Shown here: positions 40,001 through 50,494 of the stretch, piece by piece
How positions within the stretch are numbered: position 1 is the first letter of the stretch
Layout: every line of letters starts with the position of its first letter
NCBI GenBank assembly: GCA_023079485.1
Contig: CM041084.1
Coordinates: 118,280,467-118,344,466, forward strand
Reading direction: 5' to 3'
DNA length: 64,000 bases
Source: Archilochus colubris
Lineage: Eukaryota; Chordata; Aves; Apodiformes; Trochilidae
Program-made: the position numbers and the translations under genes
The notes under the pieces: generated by a model
Databases searched by the model: none
Seen by the model: only the letters and a program-made list of their open reading frames with translations
What the model was told of the DNA's origin: nothing

Positions 40001-40937
40001 GCCTCTCTCAACAGAGCCTTACAGTGAGCAAGCAACACCCTAAATGACTGTAAAAAAAAAAGTATAAGTTATTCTTAAATAATTAATTTTCAGTTTAATG
40101 CAATACACTACTGGTTATGTGAGTAAATCCTCAGCATTTGCGTGTTGGGTTTTCTCCCCACCAGGAATAATCTTTGATTATTTTCTCTGTCCAATTAAGC
40201 AGCTCCAGTTTAAAAACTTAAGTTGTCTTATTCCAACAGTATCATTCTTGATAGCAATAAAGTATTCCTTCCTCAAACACCTCGAGTTTCAAATTTACCA
40301 CTGATGCACACAACAAGGAACACAAGATCTACGTGCTTACAGAAGAAGTGCCTTCAGATGTTGAATAGATACTGATGAAGCATGTCATACATCCATCCTC
40401 CCCTTAGTAAAAGCCACAAGCTTGAGAAAATATAAAGCTGACAAGTTCCCAGTTTTTATGTTAAAAAGAGTATGGTGGCTGAAAAAAAAAAATTATTACA
40501 TCACCCTTGGTAGGCATTTATTGCATAATGCTCACCAAGATGAGATACAAATATAATAAAAGATATGTGATTCTCCAAATACTTCTGTGATAGTAAAAGG
40601 AACAACCTTTCTTTTTAACACTGCTCTCCCTATTTCTGGAGGTTGGGTCCATGATAAAAGTTTTTTCTTTGAAACAGTACGTGACCAAGACTGGCTATGA
40701 ACATTAAGCTTATCACAGCATTTCTCATCAATTTAGGGATTAACCACTTGGGAACAATTTACATCTTTATCTCACAGGACAAAGCAGAGCTGAATTCTAT
40801 GCTCCAGTCCCTAAGTAGCTGTATTACAAATGCCAAAAGAAGGGGCACAAACACACAATCACCCATAAGTGCCTGCACACACATCTGTGTGTGCAAATAC
40901 GCTCAAGCCTGGAATATCCTATTTGTGACACCACTGC

Positions 40938-40945
40938 TGACGTAA
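40938..40945 (+). promoter_or_regulatory. CRE/ATF-like site TGACGTAA
   Basis: This is an exact match to a common CREB/ATF half-palindrome variant, about 0.9 kb outside the dense CpG island. A second variant, TGACGTTA, lies at 41086-41093. Function is inferred from motif and position only. Confidence 0.35.
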
Positions 40946-40969
40946 ACAAGCAAGAGTCCTGGAAACTGC

Positions 40970-40989
40970 GTAGGTGTAGCACCTACACC
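40970..40989. repeat. Overlapping double palindrome
   Basis: GTAGGTG-TAG-CACCTAC (40970-40986) is a perfect 7-base inverted repeat with a 3-base loop. GGTGTAG-CAC-CTACACC (40973-40989) is a second perfect one, sharing most of the same bases. It lies between two CRE-like sites at the edge of the CpG island. Confidence 0.85.
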
Positions 40990-43280
40990 GACTGCAATAA
41001 AACGACCACTTTCCATTCACAGTGGTCTTAAGCTGCATGTAAGCAGCAAGCAAAAGCCCTGCTTTGGGGAGTAACACTTTCATTATGACGTTAATAGCAG
41101 TTTGCAACATCGGCATTTCTCTGAGAGCATCCATCCAACACGCTGGGCCAGCAGCTCCCTTCCTGGAGGCTCTCGCAGAGGTTTCCCCCATGAGAGGAGC
41201 CCACCAGGTGGCCCAACACGGCGATCGGGCTGTAAAGAGCCAGGAAATTAACTGGCTAGAGTTCACTACATAAAAATCCAAAGGGATTAAAAAAAAAATA
41301 ATTACTGCCTTCAGCCACAATGGCAGCAAACTAAGAACAACAACAACAAAAAATGCTTCGAGTAAAATGACTGGCATTCTTAAACTGCTTACTTATTTAC
41401 AGAGGCAATAGAGTTCTGCCGTACTTGTCATAGCCAGGCACCATATGTGTAGTTGAAACTATACTTAAATAACAAAAATATTACTGGTTCAGTTCTAAAG
41501 CCCATTCACTTGCTTCTTACTACCCTGAAAGATAGGAATAAAAAAATAAAAACAATTGATTATTACCGATCAAGCGGAGAGTTCTCCTTTTACAAGGAGA
41601 CTTTCCTGGCTAACAGAAATTTACATTACTTATGTATTTAGGCAGCGGGCTCCGGCATACGCACACTTTGGACAGAAGTACACAGGCCAACGCAAACTAA
41701 GGTGCAGAGATCATGTCCCGGTGACTACCAGCAACCTTCTTAATTATTATTTTTTTCTCTCCCCCCCTCCAGTACCCTTCCCCCTTTTTTTCTGCCAGGC
41801 TCTCGGGGAGGCTTCCTGCACACCAACTACACAGCCCGAATGCCCCTCTCTGGAAGGAGAAGCATGTGATTCCCGGGGGGGCAGGGAGGGTGGTAAGAGC
41901 TCAGGCCCAAGCAGAGTCGAAGGAGCGAGGGGCAGAGCGGGAGAGGGACGAGGCTCCGGTTACACCTCGCCCGGGAGCCTGCGAGGAGCGCGGCGGCGCG
42001 GTCCCCGCGGAGGCGACGGCGCACACACCGCCCCCCGCGGAGAGCGGCGGGAGGGGCCGAGCACCCGCCCTCCGCGGAGGCGGCGGGCATCTCCCGCCCC
42101 TCCCCCGCTTCCCACAGGCGCGGGGGCCCGCTCCCGGTAGAGGCGGCCGCGGACCGCCTCCCGCCCCCGAACCCCGTCCGCAGCCGCCTTGCGCCCAGCC
42201 CCGCGGCCGCCGCCCGCGGCAGGGAAGCGGGAGCGAGCAGCGGAACCCGCCCAGGGACCCCGTCCCCGCGCCCAGCCGGCTCCTGTCCCCTCCTCCTCCT
42301 GCCGCCGCCGCTCCCCGCCCCGCGCACACACACGCAGACACACGGCACTGCGGCGGCCGGGCCCCCACCCCTCCCGGGGCCGTGGGGAGGAGGCGGCGGC
42401 CAGGCGCCCCGGGCTGCGCTCGCAAGCAGCTGTGCCGCCGCGGCCTTGGCTGCGCGGCTGCTGCGCCCCTCTGCCCGCCCCCATGGCTCGGCTCGGCAGC
42501 GCACACGCAGGCACAACCCCCGCGCAGAAAGTTAGAGAAGTTGCCCGCTTTGCCCCCTCCTTCCCCGCGCGTCTCCAGCGGACGCACCGGCGCAGGGGGA
42601 AAGGAAGAGGGCACCGGGCGCTGCGACCCCTGCCCGGCGGCTGGGAAAGGGGCGGCCGGCTCGGTCCCGCGAAAGGAAAACGGAGGGGCCCGCAGCCTTG
42701 CGCACCGAGTCGTTGTCAGCCTGGGAAGGGGAGGGGGTGAACACCGCCCTGCTCCCCAAATCACCCCTTTCGTCACCAGGGAGGGATCCTCCCTCCAAGT
42801 TTCCATGTCGCTGTGTGCTTGCGGGTGTGGGGAGAATGTCCTAAACAATCCCTTGAAAATTGCTCTCCGCACCCCAGCTGCCTAATTGTCCCCCGACACG
42901 GGCAGGGCAGCCCCCGCCCTCCACCCCCCGATCAGCCGCAGCACCCCTCGCTTCCTCGGCTCCTCGCACTTTCTACCCCCGCCGCCCCCAGCCAAGGGCG
43001 CGGAGAGGCGGCACCCGACCTCCGCCTGGCCTGGGAGCAGCATGAAGCCAGCCCCCTCGGCTCGCCAGGGTGGGGTGCCGTATCGCCCTCCCCCCACCAC
43101 CACCCTTCCCGCTCGGCTGAAACGAGGGACGTCCCAGGGAAGTAAATCCGCGCCCCCCCACAGGGACTTGGGGGGTGCAAGCACGATGCCCCGGCGAGGG
43201 GCGGCCCCGCAGTCCCCTGCCCCCGGCTCCCCACCAGTTCCCCACGAGGGGGCCGCGGCCCCCAGCCCGCACACCCCGCA

Positions 43281-43290
43281 CCCCCCCCCC
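43281..43290. repeat. Poly(C) tract, 10 bases
   Basis: A C10 run within the CpG island. The complementary strand has G10 and could contribute to a four-stranded structure. Confidence 0.9.
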
Positions 43291-43521
43291 CTCCACCGCC
43301 GGCTTAGGAGAAGCCGCCTCGCAGCGGCCGCGGTGCCGCCCGCCAACACCGCCCCTCCTCGCACCGGCGCGGCCCCGGGCGTCCCCCCGGCGTTACACAA
43401 GGCGGCCGGGGAGGCGCGGGGGGCTCGGGCACACCCCCCGCCGCGCCGGGGCCGAGGGGGCGTGCGGGAGCTGTTACCGGGGTCAGTGCCGTCTCTCGCT
43501 GCGGCTGCCGCCAGCGCTGAC

Positions 43522-43566
43522 CTTCGCTTTGTAGGATGAAGCTGAAGCTGGGGCTGCGGCCGCCAT
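43522..43566 (-). CDS. Candidate first coding exon at the CpG island (partial)
   Basis: On the minus strand GGGAACATGGCGG gives an ATG with A at -3 and G at +4, a strong start context that overlaps a YY1-like motif. YY1-like motifs are typical of promoters with the start codon near the transcription start. The frame reads MAAAAPASASSYKAK and could end at AAG|GTCAGC, a weak donor. Without splicing it runs 12 more codons to a TGA at 43483. An Ala/Pro/Ser-rich first exon followed by Lys is common for nuclear or signalling proteins, but I cannot identify the gene. The next exon is not visible nearby, so intron 1 would be long. A plus-strand gene starting at 43893 is an alternative or a divergent partner. 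Confidence 0.35.
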
Positions 43567-43569
43567 GTT
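43559..43569 (-). promoter_or_regulatory. YY1-like site AACATGGCGGC
   Basis: It matches the YY1 core ATGGCGGC at the proposed initiation codon. YY1 sites at this place are a known feature of housekeeping promoters. Inference from sequence only. Confidence 0.45.
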
Positions 43570-43625
43570 CCCGTTTTAATAACTGCCTGCTTGTTTATTT
43601 CAATGGAGACCCTCCCACTACTCGC

Positions 43626-43645
43626 CCTCCTCCTCCTCCTCCTCC
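43626..43645. repeat. (CCT)n microsatellite
   Basis: About six CCT units in the right part of the CpG island, giving a polypyrimidine/polypurine strand bias. Confidence 0.9.
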
Positions 43646-43724
43646 CCTTCTACCCAGAGGAGGGCTGGACGGGGAGGAGGCGGGGGGAGGTACAAGTCAC
43701 TCCCCCCTGCCCCCGGGCACGGCG

Positions 43725-43757
43725 GCAGCAGCAGCAGCAGCAGCAGCAGCGGCAGCA
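43725..43757 (+). repeat. (GCA)8 GCG (GCA)2 trinucleotide repeat
   Basis: Eight uninterrupted GCA units are followed by GCG and two more GCA, equivalent to CAG on the plus strand and CTG on the minus strand. It lies about 160 bases upstream of the minus-strand ATG and so in promoter or 5' untranslated sequence. If a plus-strand frame were translated it would give poly-Gln or poly-Ala. It is likely length-variable. Confidence 0.95.
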
Positions 43758-43892
43758 GTCGGGCCCCGCGCTGGGGGAGGCCGGGCCGGGGCGGGCCAGG
43801 CGGTACCGCGGCCCCGGTCGCCGCCGCCCCTCGCTGCTGCCGCCCCTCACCGGGGCGCGGGGCTGCCCCCCGGCCCGCCCGCAACGGGGACA

Positions 43893-44000
43893 ATGGCAGC
43901 CGCCCTGCGCGGCGGTGCTGGCAGCCTCCGCCTCGGCACCCGAACGGGAGAGAAAGGGGAAGGGAGGAAAAAAGAAAGTCCTTCGCCCTCGGGAGGATGA
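43893..44000 (+). CDS. Candidate plus-strand start in the CpG island (weak)
   Basis: GGGACAATGGCAGCC gives an ATG with A at -3 and G at +4. The frame reads MAAALRGGAGSLRLGTRTGE and stops after 35 codons. No consensus donor is found inside it. It could be the start of a divergent gene whose first exon splices at a non-consensus site, an upstream frame, or nothing. I do not recognise it. Confidence 0.12.
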   Translation: MAAALRGGAGSLRLGTRTGEKGEGRKKESPSPSGG

Positions 44001-44385
44001 GACTTTAAATGTGGCCCTTTGCTGTCCGCCCCTGGAGGAACCTTGGTCCAGAGCAAGACCAGAGCAATCAGCCTTGCCAAGGCTTTCAGTGGCCCATATT
44101 CACGAAAACACGGGGACGGAGAGAATAGTCTTGTTTCCTTTCTTCGCCCTCGAACGAAAAGGAAAAAAACCCCACATGCTGAATTCGTGTCGCAAATACA
44201 CGGCATCGACTGTATCGCACTCACGGGGATGAGGGGTGGAAGATGCAGGCTTTTTCTAGGTTGGAGGAGTGAAGACTTTGAGTTAAAAATTAAGGGCTGG
44301 GGGATGATTGTTAAACATTGCCCTTTAGTTCGAGAAGCAGTCCGTGACGCAGAAATTCTATCTTAAAAGAAAAGCTTTCTTTTTT

Positions 44386-44391
44386 CACGTG
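44386..44391 (+). promoter_or_regulatory. E-box CACGTG
   Basis: A perfect MYC/USF-type E-box at the edge of the CpG-rich region. Six bases can match by chance, so the support is mainly position. Confidence 0.25.
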
Positions 44392-45707
44392 TAGATAATG
44401 GCAAGCTATACTCGGTATACTGGTAGCCCTTTGTTATTTTTGACATTTTCTTACATGGGTGTGCAGCCCCAAGTTTTTCTGCAGCTATCCACAGATTATA
44501 CATAGTTACTGGTGGTATGGTTAACTCTGCAGTTAACCGTCTCCAGTACTTTTTTGATCACAACCCTTATTTTTCAGATGGTTACATTTTGCCCTGCTGT
44601 GCTGCATACAATTTCCCATACTTGTGTCTGACTTAATTTTTTAAGCTGCTTTTTTCCACTGAGCAAAAATAGTTCAATTGTTTCTCCAAGCAAATTAAAA
44701 ACTGCCTTTCTCACTCTCTTCCTTTATTTTTAAAAAAGTCTTTGCTTCCAAATCACTGAAAACTTGTAGTATTTTTTTCTCTTCTAGAGAAATAACTCGA
44801 GCATGGGAGGAATGGCCATCAGAAATCTATTTTAATTGAGTCCCATTAGGAAATGGGGGTGGAAAGATTGTACTTTGTGTATGCTCAATTAGAGCTTTGC
44901 TGCTAAATTTACCAGAGATCCTTCTTACATTAAAAGCCACTATTTCAAGGGGGAGTACTTTTGGCATCATCTCCAGAAGACAAGGAAAGTGTTCCAGTGT
45001 TGGGCTGCAGCAGCTGGAGAGGACAACCTTTCTCAGTGTCGTTCTCCATCATTCCTACTCAGCAAAGAAACTGCCCTCTCTTCAGGAACCTCTTCCACCC
45101 CACTGGTAGACAGGCAGGCTGCAAATAAAATGATGGTTAATTCTGTCTGAAGTGCAGGGAAGTCAGACTATTACCTTGAAATAACATGGCAAATGAGAGT
45201 AGCTTGTACGTGAAAAAGAAACCTGGGGCAAAGAGTTCTGGAGACACAGAGCTTTTCCTCTGGTCTCATTTGTTATATCTGTTCAAATCTCTGTAGAAAA
45301 TAAGCTCACAGTTATACAGGCAATAGTCTCATTTCCCTCACAGTCATGATTCATTCATTCTTCTATGGTAAGTGAAAAAGTTGTCCACTGGAAAGAAAAA
45401 AAGAAGCATGTCTAATTTTATGACCGTGAGCAGACCAATTTAGAATTGAACAGGTAATTTTAATTTCAGCATTTCTTATTTATGAAAGCTTGATTTTTTT
45501 TTTTCAACTTCACACTTCCTTTAACATAATCAAACTTTTTATTGAACTAGTACTTAAATCCACTGGGAAGAGCAAGAGAGGCCTTTTAAATTTCTGCTGT
45601 ACGAATAATAAAAGATAGCCAGCCCATGTAACTTAAAGTTTACAAAACCTCTGGAGTCAGATTTGGCAAAGCATCCTTGTCAAACTGGGTAAGAGAAGGG
45701 ATTTAAC

Positions 45708-45722
45708 CACACACACACACAC
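45708..45722. repeat. (CA)n microsatellite
   Basis: About seven and a half CA units. Confidence 0.9.
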
Positions 45723-46729
45723 TGTAACAAACTTCTCACTCATGAGCAAATACACGTTGTCATCTAAGGCCAAAACCTTCATTACAAATATCACTGTGTA
45801 CAAAGAGCAGCAATTATGTTATTCCTAACTGCTATTCTTTACAGTTTAAGCACCATCTTTCCCATGGGAAGCAGATTTGATAAACACATTTCAGTGCTGG
45901 ACTTTATTCAGCATCACAGCTTGTCTCTGAGCCTTTCCTGGTGTGGAATTTAACACAGATAGAAGGTTTTAATTATTTCAAATTTTTGTTGAACTTTGGT
46001 TAAATTTCCTCTCTTATTTTATTTTTTTTTCTAAATCAACATGAAAAAAAATCAAAATCTGAAAACAGCCATGTTTTTTTGATCAATATAACCACATATT
46101 GTCCATGTTCTTTTTCCTTACTTATTTTTTTATGTATTTCTTTAAGAAGTGGTACAGTAGGCACAGTGAGTAAAACTACCATGTGAAGGTGTGTTTCTAA
46201 TTGATTTTCTAGTAAGTTAAAGTTATTCTTCCATAAGGTGAAAGGTTATGAATGAAGTGTTGAATGCTTATGGACTTGGTGGGCCACTCAGGTATGGCTG
46301 CTGTCTCATAAAGCTCTATCTGCAGTTTTAACATGTAATGAAGAAGGGTTTATGTGCACCTGCTGACACCAGGACTGTATGTAATGCAGCTGTTGGTGCA
46401 CAAAGACTTTTTCATGAGCAGCTGCGTTTACCCTGTAGAATCATTCTGCCCACCTTTATGGGGAACTGAGTCCCCACTCACTCATTAACTTTCCCAACTG
46501 GATTTAAATATGGTCTTTATGAAAGCAATAAGATTTTTGTTGACACAGTATATACCTAAGTCAAACCCACAAAGAAATCCAAATGAAAGTTAAAACCATT
46601 TAAACCTACTGTATCCTATTCAACCTCTTCAGGATGAGGAGGGAGGGGGCTGTCAAAGTCTTCTGGTTGATCCCTCAGCAGCTCCAAGAGGGCAAATTTT
46701 GAAGTTATGCCAGATTTCTCAGTTGAGCT

Positions 46730-47935
46730 CTTGCTGTCTCCAAGGATGGTTATTCCATAGCCTCTCTGGGCAACCCCATTCCAGTGCCTGACTGAATTTG
46801 TGATTCCCTTCCCTTTGTGCCTATCCTCCCATGCTCCCTTCCTCCCTCCCCACATATCCAATAGATCTGTTCCAACTCATGCCTGTTGCCTCTAAGTGAA
46901 AAGGCCACTGTGGACCTCCAAGAAGGCTCCATCTCCTTTACACTTATCCATTAGGTAGCTGAAGAGAACAGTAACATTCCTATCAACCTTCTCTTTCTAA
47001 GACCAAACAGCCTGACCTCAGCATCTTCTTGTATGTCTTATACTTCAGCCATCTCACCACCACAGTAGACCTCTTCTGGATTTGCTTGGTTTTATCCATG
47101 TTTTTCATGTACTGGGTAGCTTAGAATTGCACACAGTAGTCCAGATATGACCCCATATGTACTCCACAAATGTGAGTACAGGAATACCAATTTTTATAAC
47201 CTGCAGGCTGTTCCCTTGCTGTTATGGCTCAGGATGCTCTTGGCTGTGGCCCACTGATGGTTACTAGTTGCTCACCAGGACCCAAATCCTTTTCTGCAAA
47301 GCTGTGTTTTGTCCACTTGGCTCCCAACTCACAAGGTGAATGACTATTCTGTCCCACATGCAGGATGCTCCATCAGCGTTTGTTAACCTTGATGAGATTC
47401 CTGCCAGCCCATTTCTCTAGCTTGCTGAGGTCCCTTCATTTCACTGAACCTGTACTTCCCAATTTGCTGCCATCTGTACTTAATCTCATCACTGAGGCCT
47501 CTGACAAAGACATTATACAGTATCAGTCTCAGTATCCACCCCTGAAGCATCCCAGCTGGGCCTGCTACTTACTGCTGATCACAGGCCCAAAAGTCCAGAC
47601 AATTTTCCATCCATCTTACCTTCCATTTGATATATTTCATACCTCCAGGTAAAGGTGCATGGGTTATTGTGTCAAAAGTTTCAATAAAATCAATGTAAAT
47701 CTTCTGCTTTCCCCTTCTCCACAGACTCCGTTATCTCACTATAAAAAGCAGTCAGGTTTGCCAGGCAGAATTTGCCCTTTGTAAACCTTTACTGCTTGTC
47801 CCCAGTCATCTTCTTGTCTTTCAAATGCCTGGACAGGATATCCAGGGGAATTTACTTCTTAATCCCCTCACAAACTGAGATCAAGCTAGATGGCCTGTAG
47901 TTCCCTGGGTCTCTTTCCTTGAAGGTGGGCACATT
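46730..47935 (-). mobile_element. CR1 LINE with decayed reverse transcriptase end (older copy)
   Basis: Reverse-complement CR1 landmarks run in order from its 3' side. They are 'catagcctctctgggcaaccccattccagtg', 'ttgcacacagtagtccagatatga', 'gcccatttctctagcttgctgaggtccc' and 'ctgaggcctctgacaaagacattatacagtatcag', the last around the FADD region. Its 5' end reads DPGNYRPSSLISV on the minus strand near 47.87-47.92 kb, the CR1 reverse-transcriptase fingers motif. Stops and frameshifts are frequent. The 3' terminal repeat is not preserved, and the 46.62-46.73 kb part is uncertain. It meets the next element head to head. Confidence 0.9.
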
Positions 47936-47944
47936 CAGCCCCCA

Positions 47945-49563
47945 GGCCCCTAGGGCCACTGAGGAAGCCAGGGTAAAGGACGAGTTTGCCTTGGTTGATG
48001 AGGGCTGGGTTAAGGTTCAGTTAATGAGTTTGGACATCCATAAATCCATGGGTCCTAATGGGGTGCACCCATGGGTGCTGGGGGAACTGGAGGATGTCAT
48101 TGCTAGGCTGCTCTCCATCATCTTTGGTAAGTCACTGGGAACCAGAGAGGTGCCTGAGGACTGGAGGAAAGCAAATGTCACACCAGTCTTCAAGAAAGGC
48201 AAGAAAGAGGACCCAGGTAACTACAGACTGGTCAGCCTCACCTCCATCCCTGGAAAAGTGATGGAATAACTCATTCTTGGTACTGTCTCCAGGCACATCA
48301 AGGACAAGAGACTTATCAGAAGCAGTCAACATGGCTTTACTAAGGGGAAGTCATGTCTGACCAGCCTGATAGCCTTCTATGAGGATATAACCAGGTGGAT
48401 GGATGATGGCAGAATAGTAGACATAGTTTATCTTGATTTCAGGAAGGCATTTGACAACATCTCCTATAGCATCCTTGGAACTAAGCTGAAGAAGTGTGGC
48501 CTAGATGACTGGGTAGTGAGGTGGATGGGGAGCTGGTTAAAGGATAGAGGCCAGAGTTGTAGTCAGTGGGATGGAATCCAGTTGGAAGTCTGTTTCTAGT
48601 GGGTCCCTCAAGGGTCAGTACTGGGTCTAGTACTATTCAATATATACATCAATGATGTGGATGAGGGAACAGAATGTACTATCAGCAAGTTTGCTGATGA
48701 CACAAAACTGAGTGAAGTGGCTGACACCCCAAAAGGCTGTGCTGCCATTCAGAGGGAACTGGACAGACTAGAGAGCTGGGCAGGGATTTAATGTATTACA
48801 CCAAGAGCAAGTGTAGAGTCTTGCACCTGAGAAAGGACAACCCATGGTACCAATATAGGCTGGGAACTGACCTATTAGAGAGCACCACAGGGTAAAGGGA
48901 CCTCGGGGTGCTGGTGGATGGAAGGATGGCCATGAACCAGCAATGTGTCCTTGTGGCCAAGAAGGCCAATGGCATCCTGGGGTGCATTAGAAGGGGCGTG
49001 ATTGGTAGGTCATAAGAGGTTCTTCCTCCCCCTCCACTCTGCCCTGGTGAGGCTGCATCTGGAATATTGTGTCCAGTTCTGGGCCTCTAAGTTCAAGGAC
49101 AGGGAACTGCTCAAAAGTCCAGTGCAGAGACTCCAAGATAATGGAGTGGAATATCTCCCTTATGAGGAAAGGATGAGGGAGCTGGGTCTCTTCAGCTTGG
49201 AGAAGAGGAGAATGAGAGGTGACCTCATTAATGTTTATAAATATGTAAGGGGAGAGTGCCAGGAGGATGAAGTCAAGCTTTTCTCAGGGGTGACTAACAA
49301 TAGGACAATGGGCAATGGTTATAAACTGGAGCACAGGCAGTTCTGTTTAAATATAAGGAAGAATTTTTCACTGTGAATATGATAGGGCACTGCTGCCCAG
49401 GGAGGTTGTGAAGTCTTCCTCCATGGAGACATTCAAAGCCCACCTGGACACATTCGTGTGTCACTTGCTGTAGGTGACCCTGTTCTGGCAGGGAGGGTTG
49501 GATTAGATGGTCTTTTGAGGTCCCTTCCAACCCCTAACTTTCTATGAGTCTATCATTCCATGA
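47945..49563 (+). mobile_element. CR1 LINE, 3' 1.6 kb with most of ORF2 (non-functional)
   Basis: This is the longest CR1 in the window. ORF2 starts inside the reverse-transcriptase domain with LDIHKSMGPNGVHP. It contains ANVTPVFKKGKKEDPGNYR (from 48171), LDFRKAFD (48432-48455) and the catalytic FADD at 48690-48701. It ends with [15 protein letters not shown] and LNIRKNFSL before 49376. It is inactive, with an in-frame TAA replacing Gln after GKVME near 48267, compensating single-base shifts around 48550-48610, and further shifts near 48.79 kb. The 3' end carries AGGTCCCTTCCAACCCC and the terminal repeat TCTATGAGTCTATCATTCC to 49563. The 5' end is truncated and abuts the inverted CR1. Confidence 0.97.
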
Positions 49564-50494
49564 TTTGTCTTTTTCCAGCCAGTAAGTACTTCCCCCAATC
49601 ACCAGCACCTTTACACAATACACATACACCTGTCCTGTTGCACATACCCTGTTGCTACTACATTTACTGTGCCCCTCTGACCTCGCATCACATCTCCAAA
49701 GTATTGCTGATTATCCTCCTTCCATTAGCCCTTTACCAAGTTCTGCCCTCTCAGAATAACATACTGACTTACCAAGTGCTAGGGTCTGGCCTGGATCCTT
49801 CAGTGACATGGTGGCTGCAGTTTCAGTTTGATACAGTTATACACCAGACTCATTAAGAGCTTGCAGCAAAGAATATATCCTAGGTGTGTAGTGCTCAGAC
49901 TAAGAAGATGTGTGGGGTTTTTTGTACTAGAAAAACATCAGATATAAAAAATAACTTTTTATACCACAGATAACAAAATTGTACATTAGGAAGTGGCTAA
50001 TAAAAAAACTTCACTGCATGATAATGCTTTATTAATTAAATAATATGTTTCATATTAATTTTTAAAATCAGATAACCTTGAAAACCTCTACTCTTTTTAA
50101 TACAAGAAATCAAGCAAGACCAATTTCACCTTATAAAAGGTCTTGAAGAAATTATAAATGTAAGAATCAGAGTTCTAATCAATATTTGTGCAAATACTTT
50201 TGTACTTACTTATGCTGCTTTGGTAGAAGTTCATGCTAAGATAAAATAAAGTTCATCTGAGGGAAACACACCTTCCAACCTAGAGGACAACTGCTATACT
50301 TGTATCAGAACTGTATGTGTGTTTCTTCTGTGGTAATATCATGCCAAAACCATTGCATTTTCACTTTGCTGGACCTGTACCTCCATTTGTCCAGCTCACT
50401 TGCTTCTGCCACTTTCCATCAGCTACCTATAGCAATTGTGACAACACGAAGTGCTGGATCAGAAAAGCAAAATCTATCCCTAAAGATCTCCTTG
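49564..50494. other. AT-rich unique sequence between CR1 copies
   Basis: No gene or repeat body is recognised. The frames at 49.56 and 50.3 kb show no family resemblance. Confidence 0.55.

Larger units (their letters stand above)
32026..40900. other. AT-rich span, no gene recognised
   Basis: It contains no CR1 that I can identify and no reading frame that looks conserved. Items inside are an exon-like segment at 33701-33781, small duplications (32467-32508 and 34553-34570), a GGTT microsatellite at 37025-37041, and T- and A-rich tracts around 38.5 kb. It probably forms intron 1 of the CpG-island gene if that gene is on the minus strand. Confidence 0.5.
40901..41869. other. Left shoulder of the CpG island
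   Basis: CpG frequency rises from about 40.94 kb. Two CRE/ATF-type motifs are present, TGACGTAA at 40938-40945 and TGACGTTA at 41086-41093. A compact palindrome lies between them at 40970-40989. A 152-codon minus-strand frame (40919-41377) begins with a hydrophobic run and ends in cysteine-rich sequence. It resembles nothing known to me and is treated as chance. The stretch is probably promoter-proximal regulatory DNA. Confidence 0.45.
41870..44000. promoter_or_regulatory. CpG-island promoter
   Basis: About 2.1 kb of very GC-rich DNA with dense CpG, in sharp contrast to both flanks. A weaker shoulder runs from 41.64 kb, and sparse CpG continues to about 44.35 kb. GC boxes include CCGCCCC at 42028-42034, GGGGCGG at 42650-42656, CCGCCCC at 43349-43355 and GGGGCGGG at 43788-43795. 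I see no clear TATA box, as expected for a dispersed CpG-island promoter. A YY1-like AACATGGCGGC lies on the minus strand at 43569-43559. The long open frames through it, up to 339 codons on either strand, come from GC richness and are not genes. Such islands nearly always mark a broadly expressed gene's start, often bidirectional. Confidence 0.93.
44001..46729. other. Right flank of the CpG island, no gene recognised
   Basis: CpG declines to background by about 44.4 kb. An E-box CACGTG is at 44386-44391. A short CA microsatellite is at 45708-45722, and T-rich runs lie around 45.49 and 46.03 kb. No exon or repeat body is recognised. From about 46.62 kb the sequence may already be degraded CR1. 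Confidence 0.55.

Noticed and set aside
40919..41377. 152-codon minus-strand frame with a hydrophobic N-terminus
   Set aside because: It lies on the promoter shoulder. The hydrophobic start comes from A/T-rich repeats, and the overlapping frame on the other strand is also open. No family resemblance.
41866..42885. Very long open frames in the CpG island (339 codons plus, 323 codons minus, and others)
   Set aside because: They overlap on both strands and several phases, and the peptides are Pro/Arg/Gly/Ala-rich. This is the product of few stop codons in GC-rich DNA, not coding selection.
43591..44232. 213-codon plus-strand frame starting METLPLLALLLLLLPF, resembling a signal peptide
   Set aside because: The leucine run is the CTC/CCT microsatellite read in frame and the Gln run is the GCA repeat. 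The rest is low-complexity and resembles no secreted protein.
48399..49376. Frames of 66 and 124 codons as host genes
   Set aside because: They are pieces of CR1 ORF2 ([23 protein letters not shown]) and part of a dead LINE.
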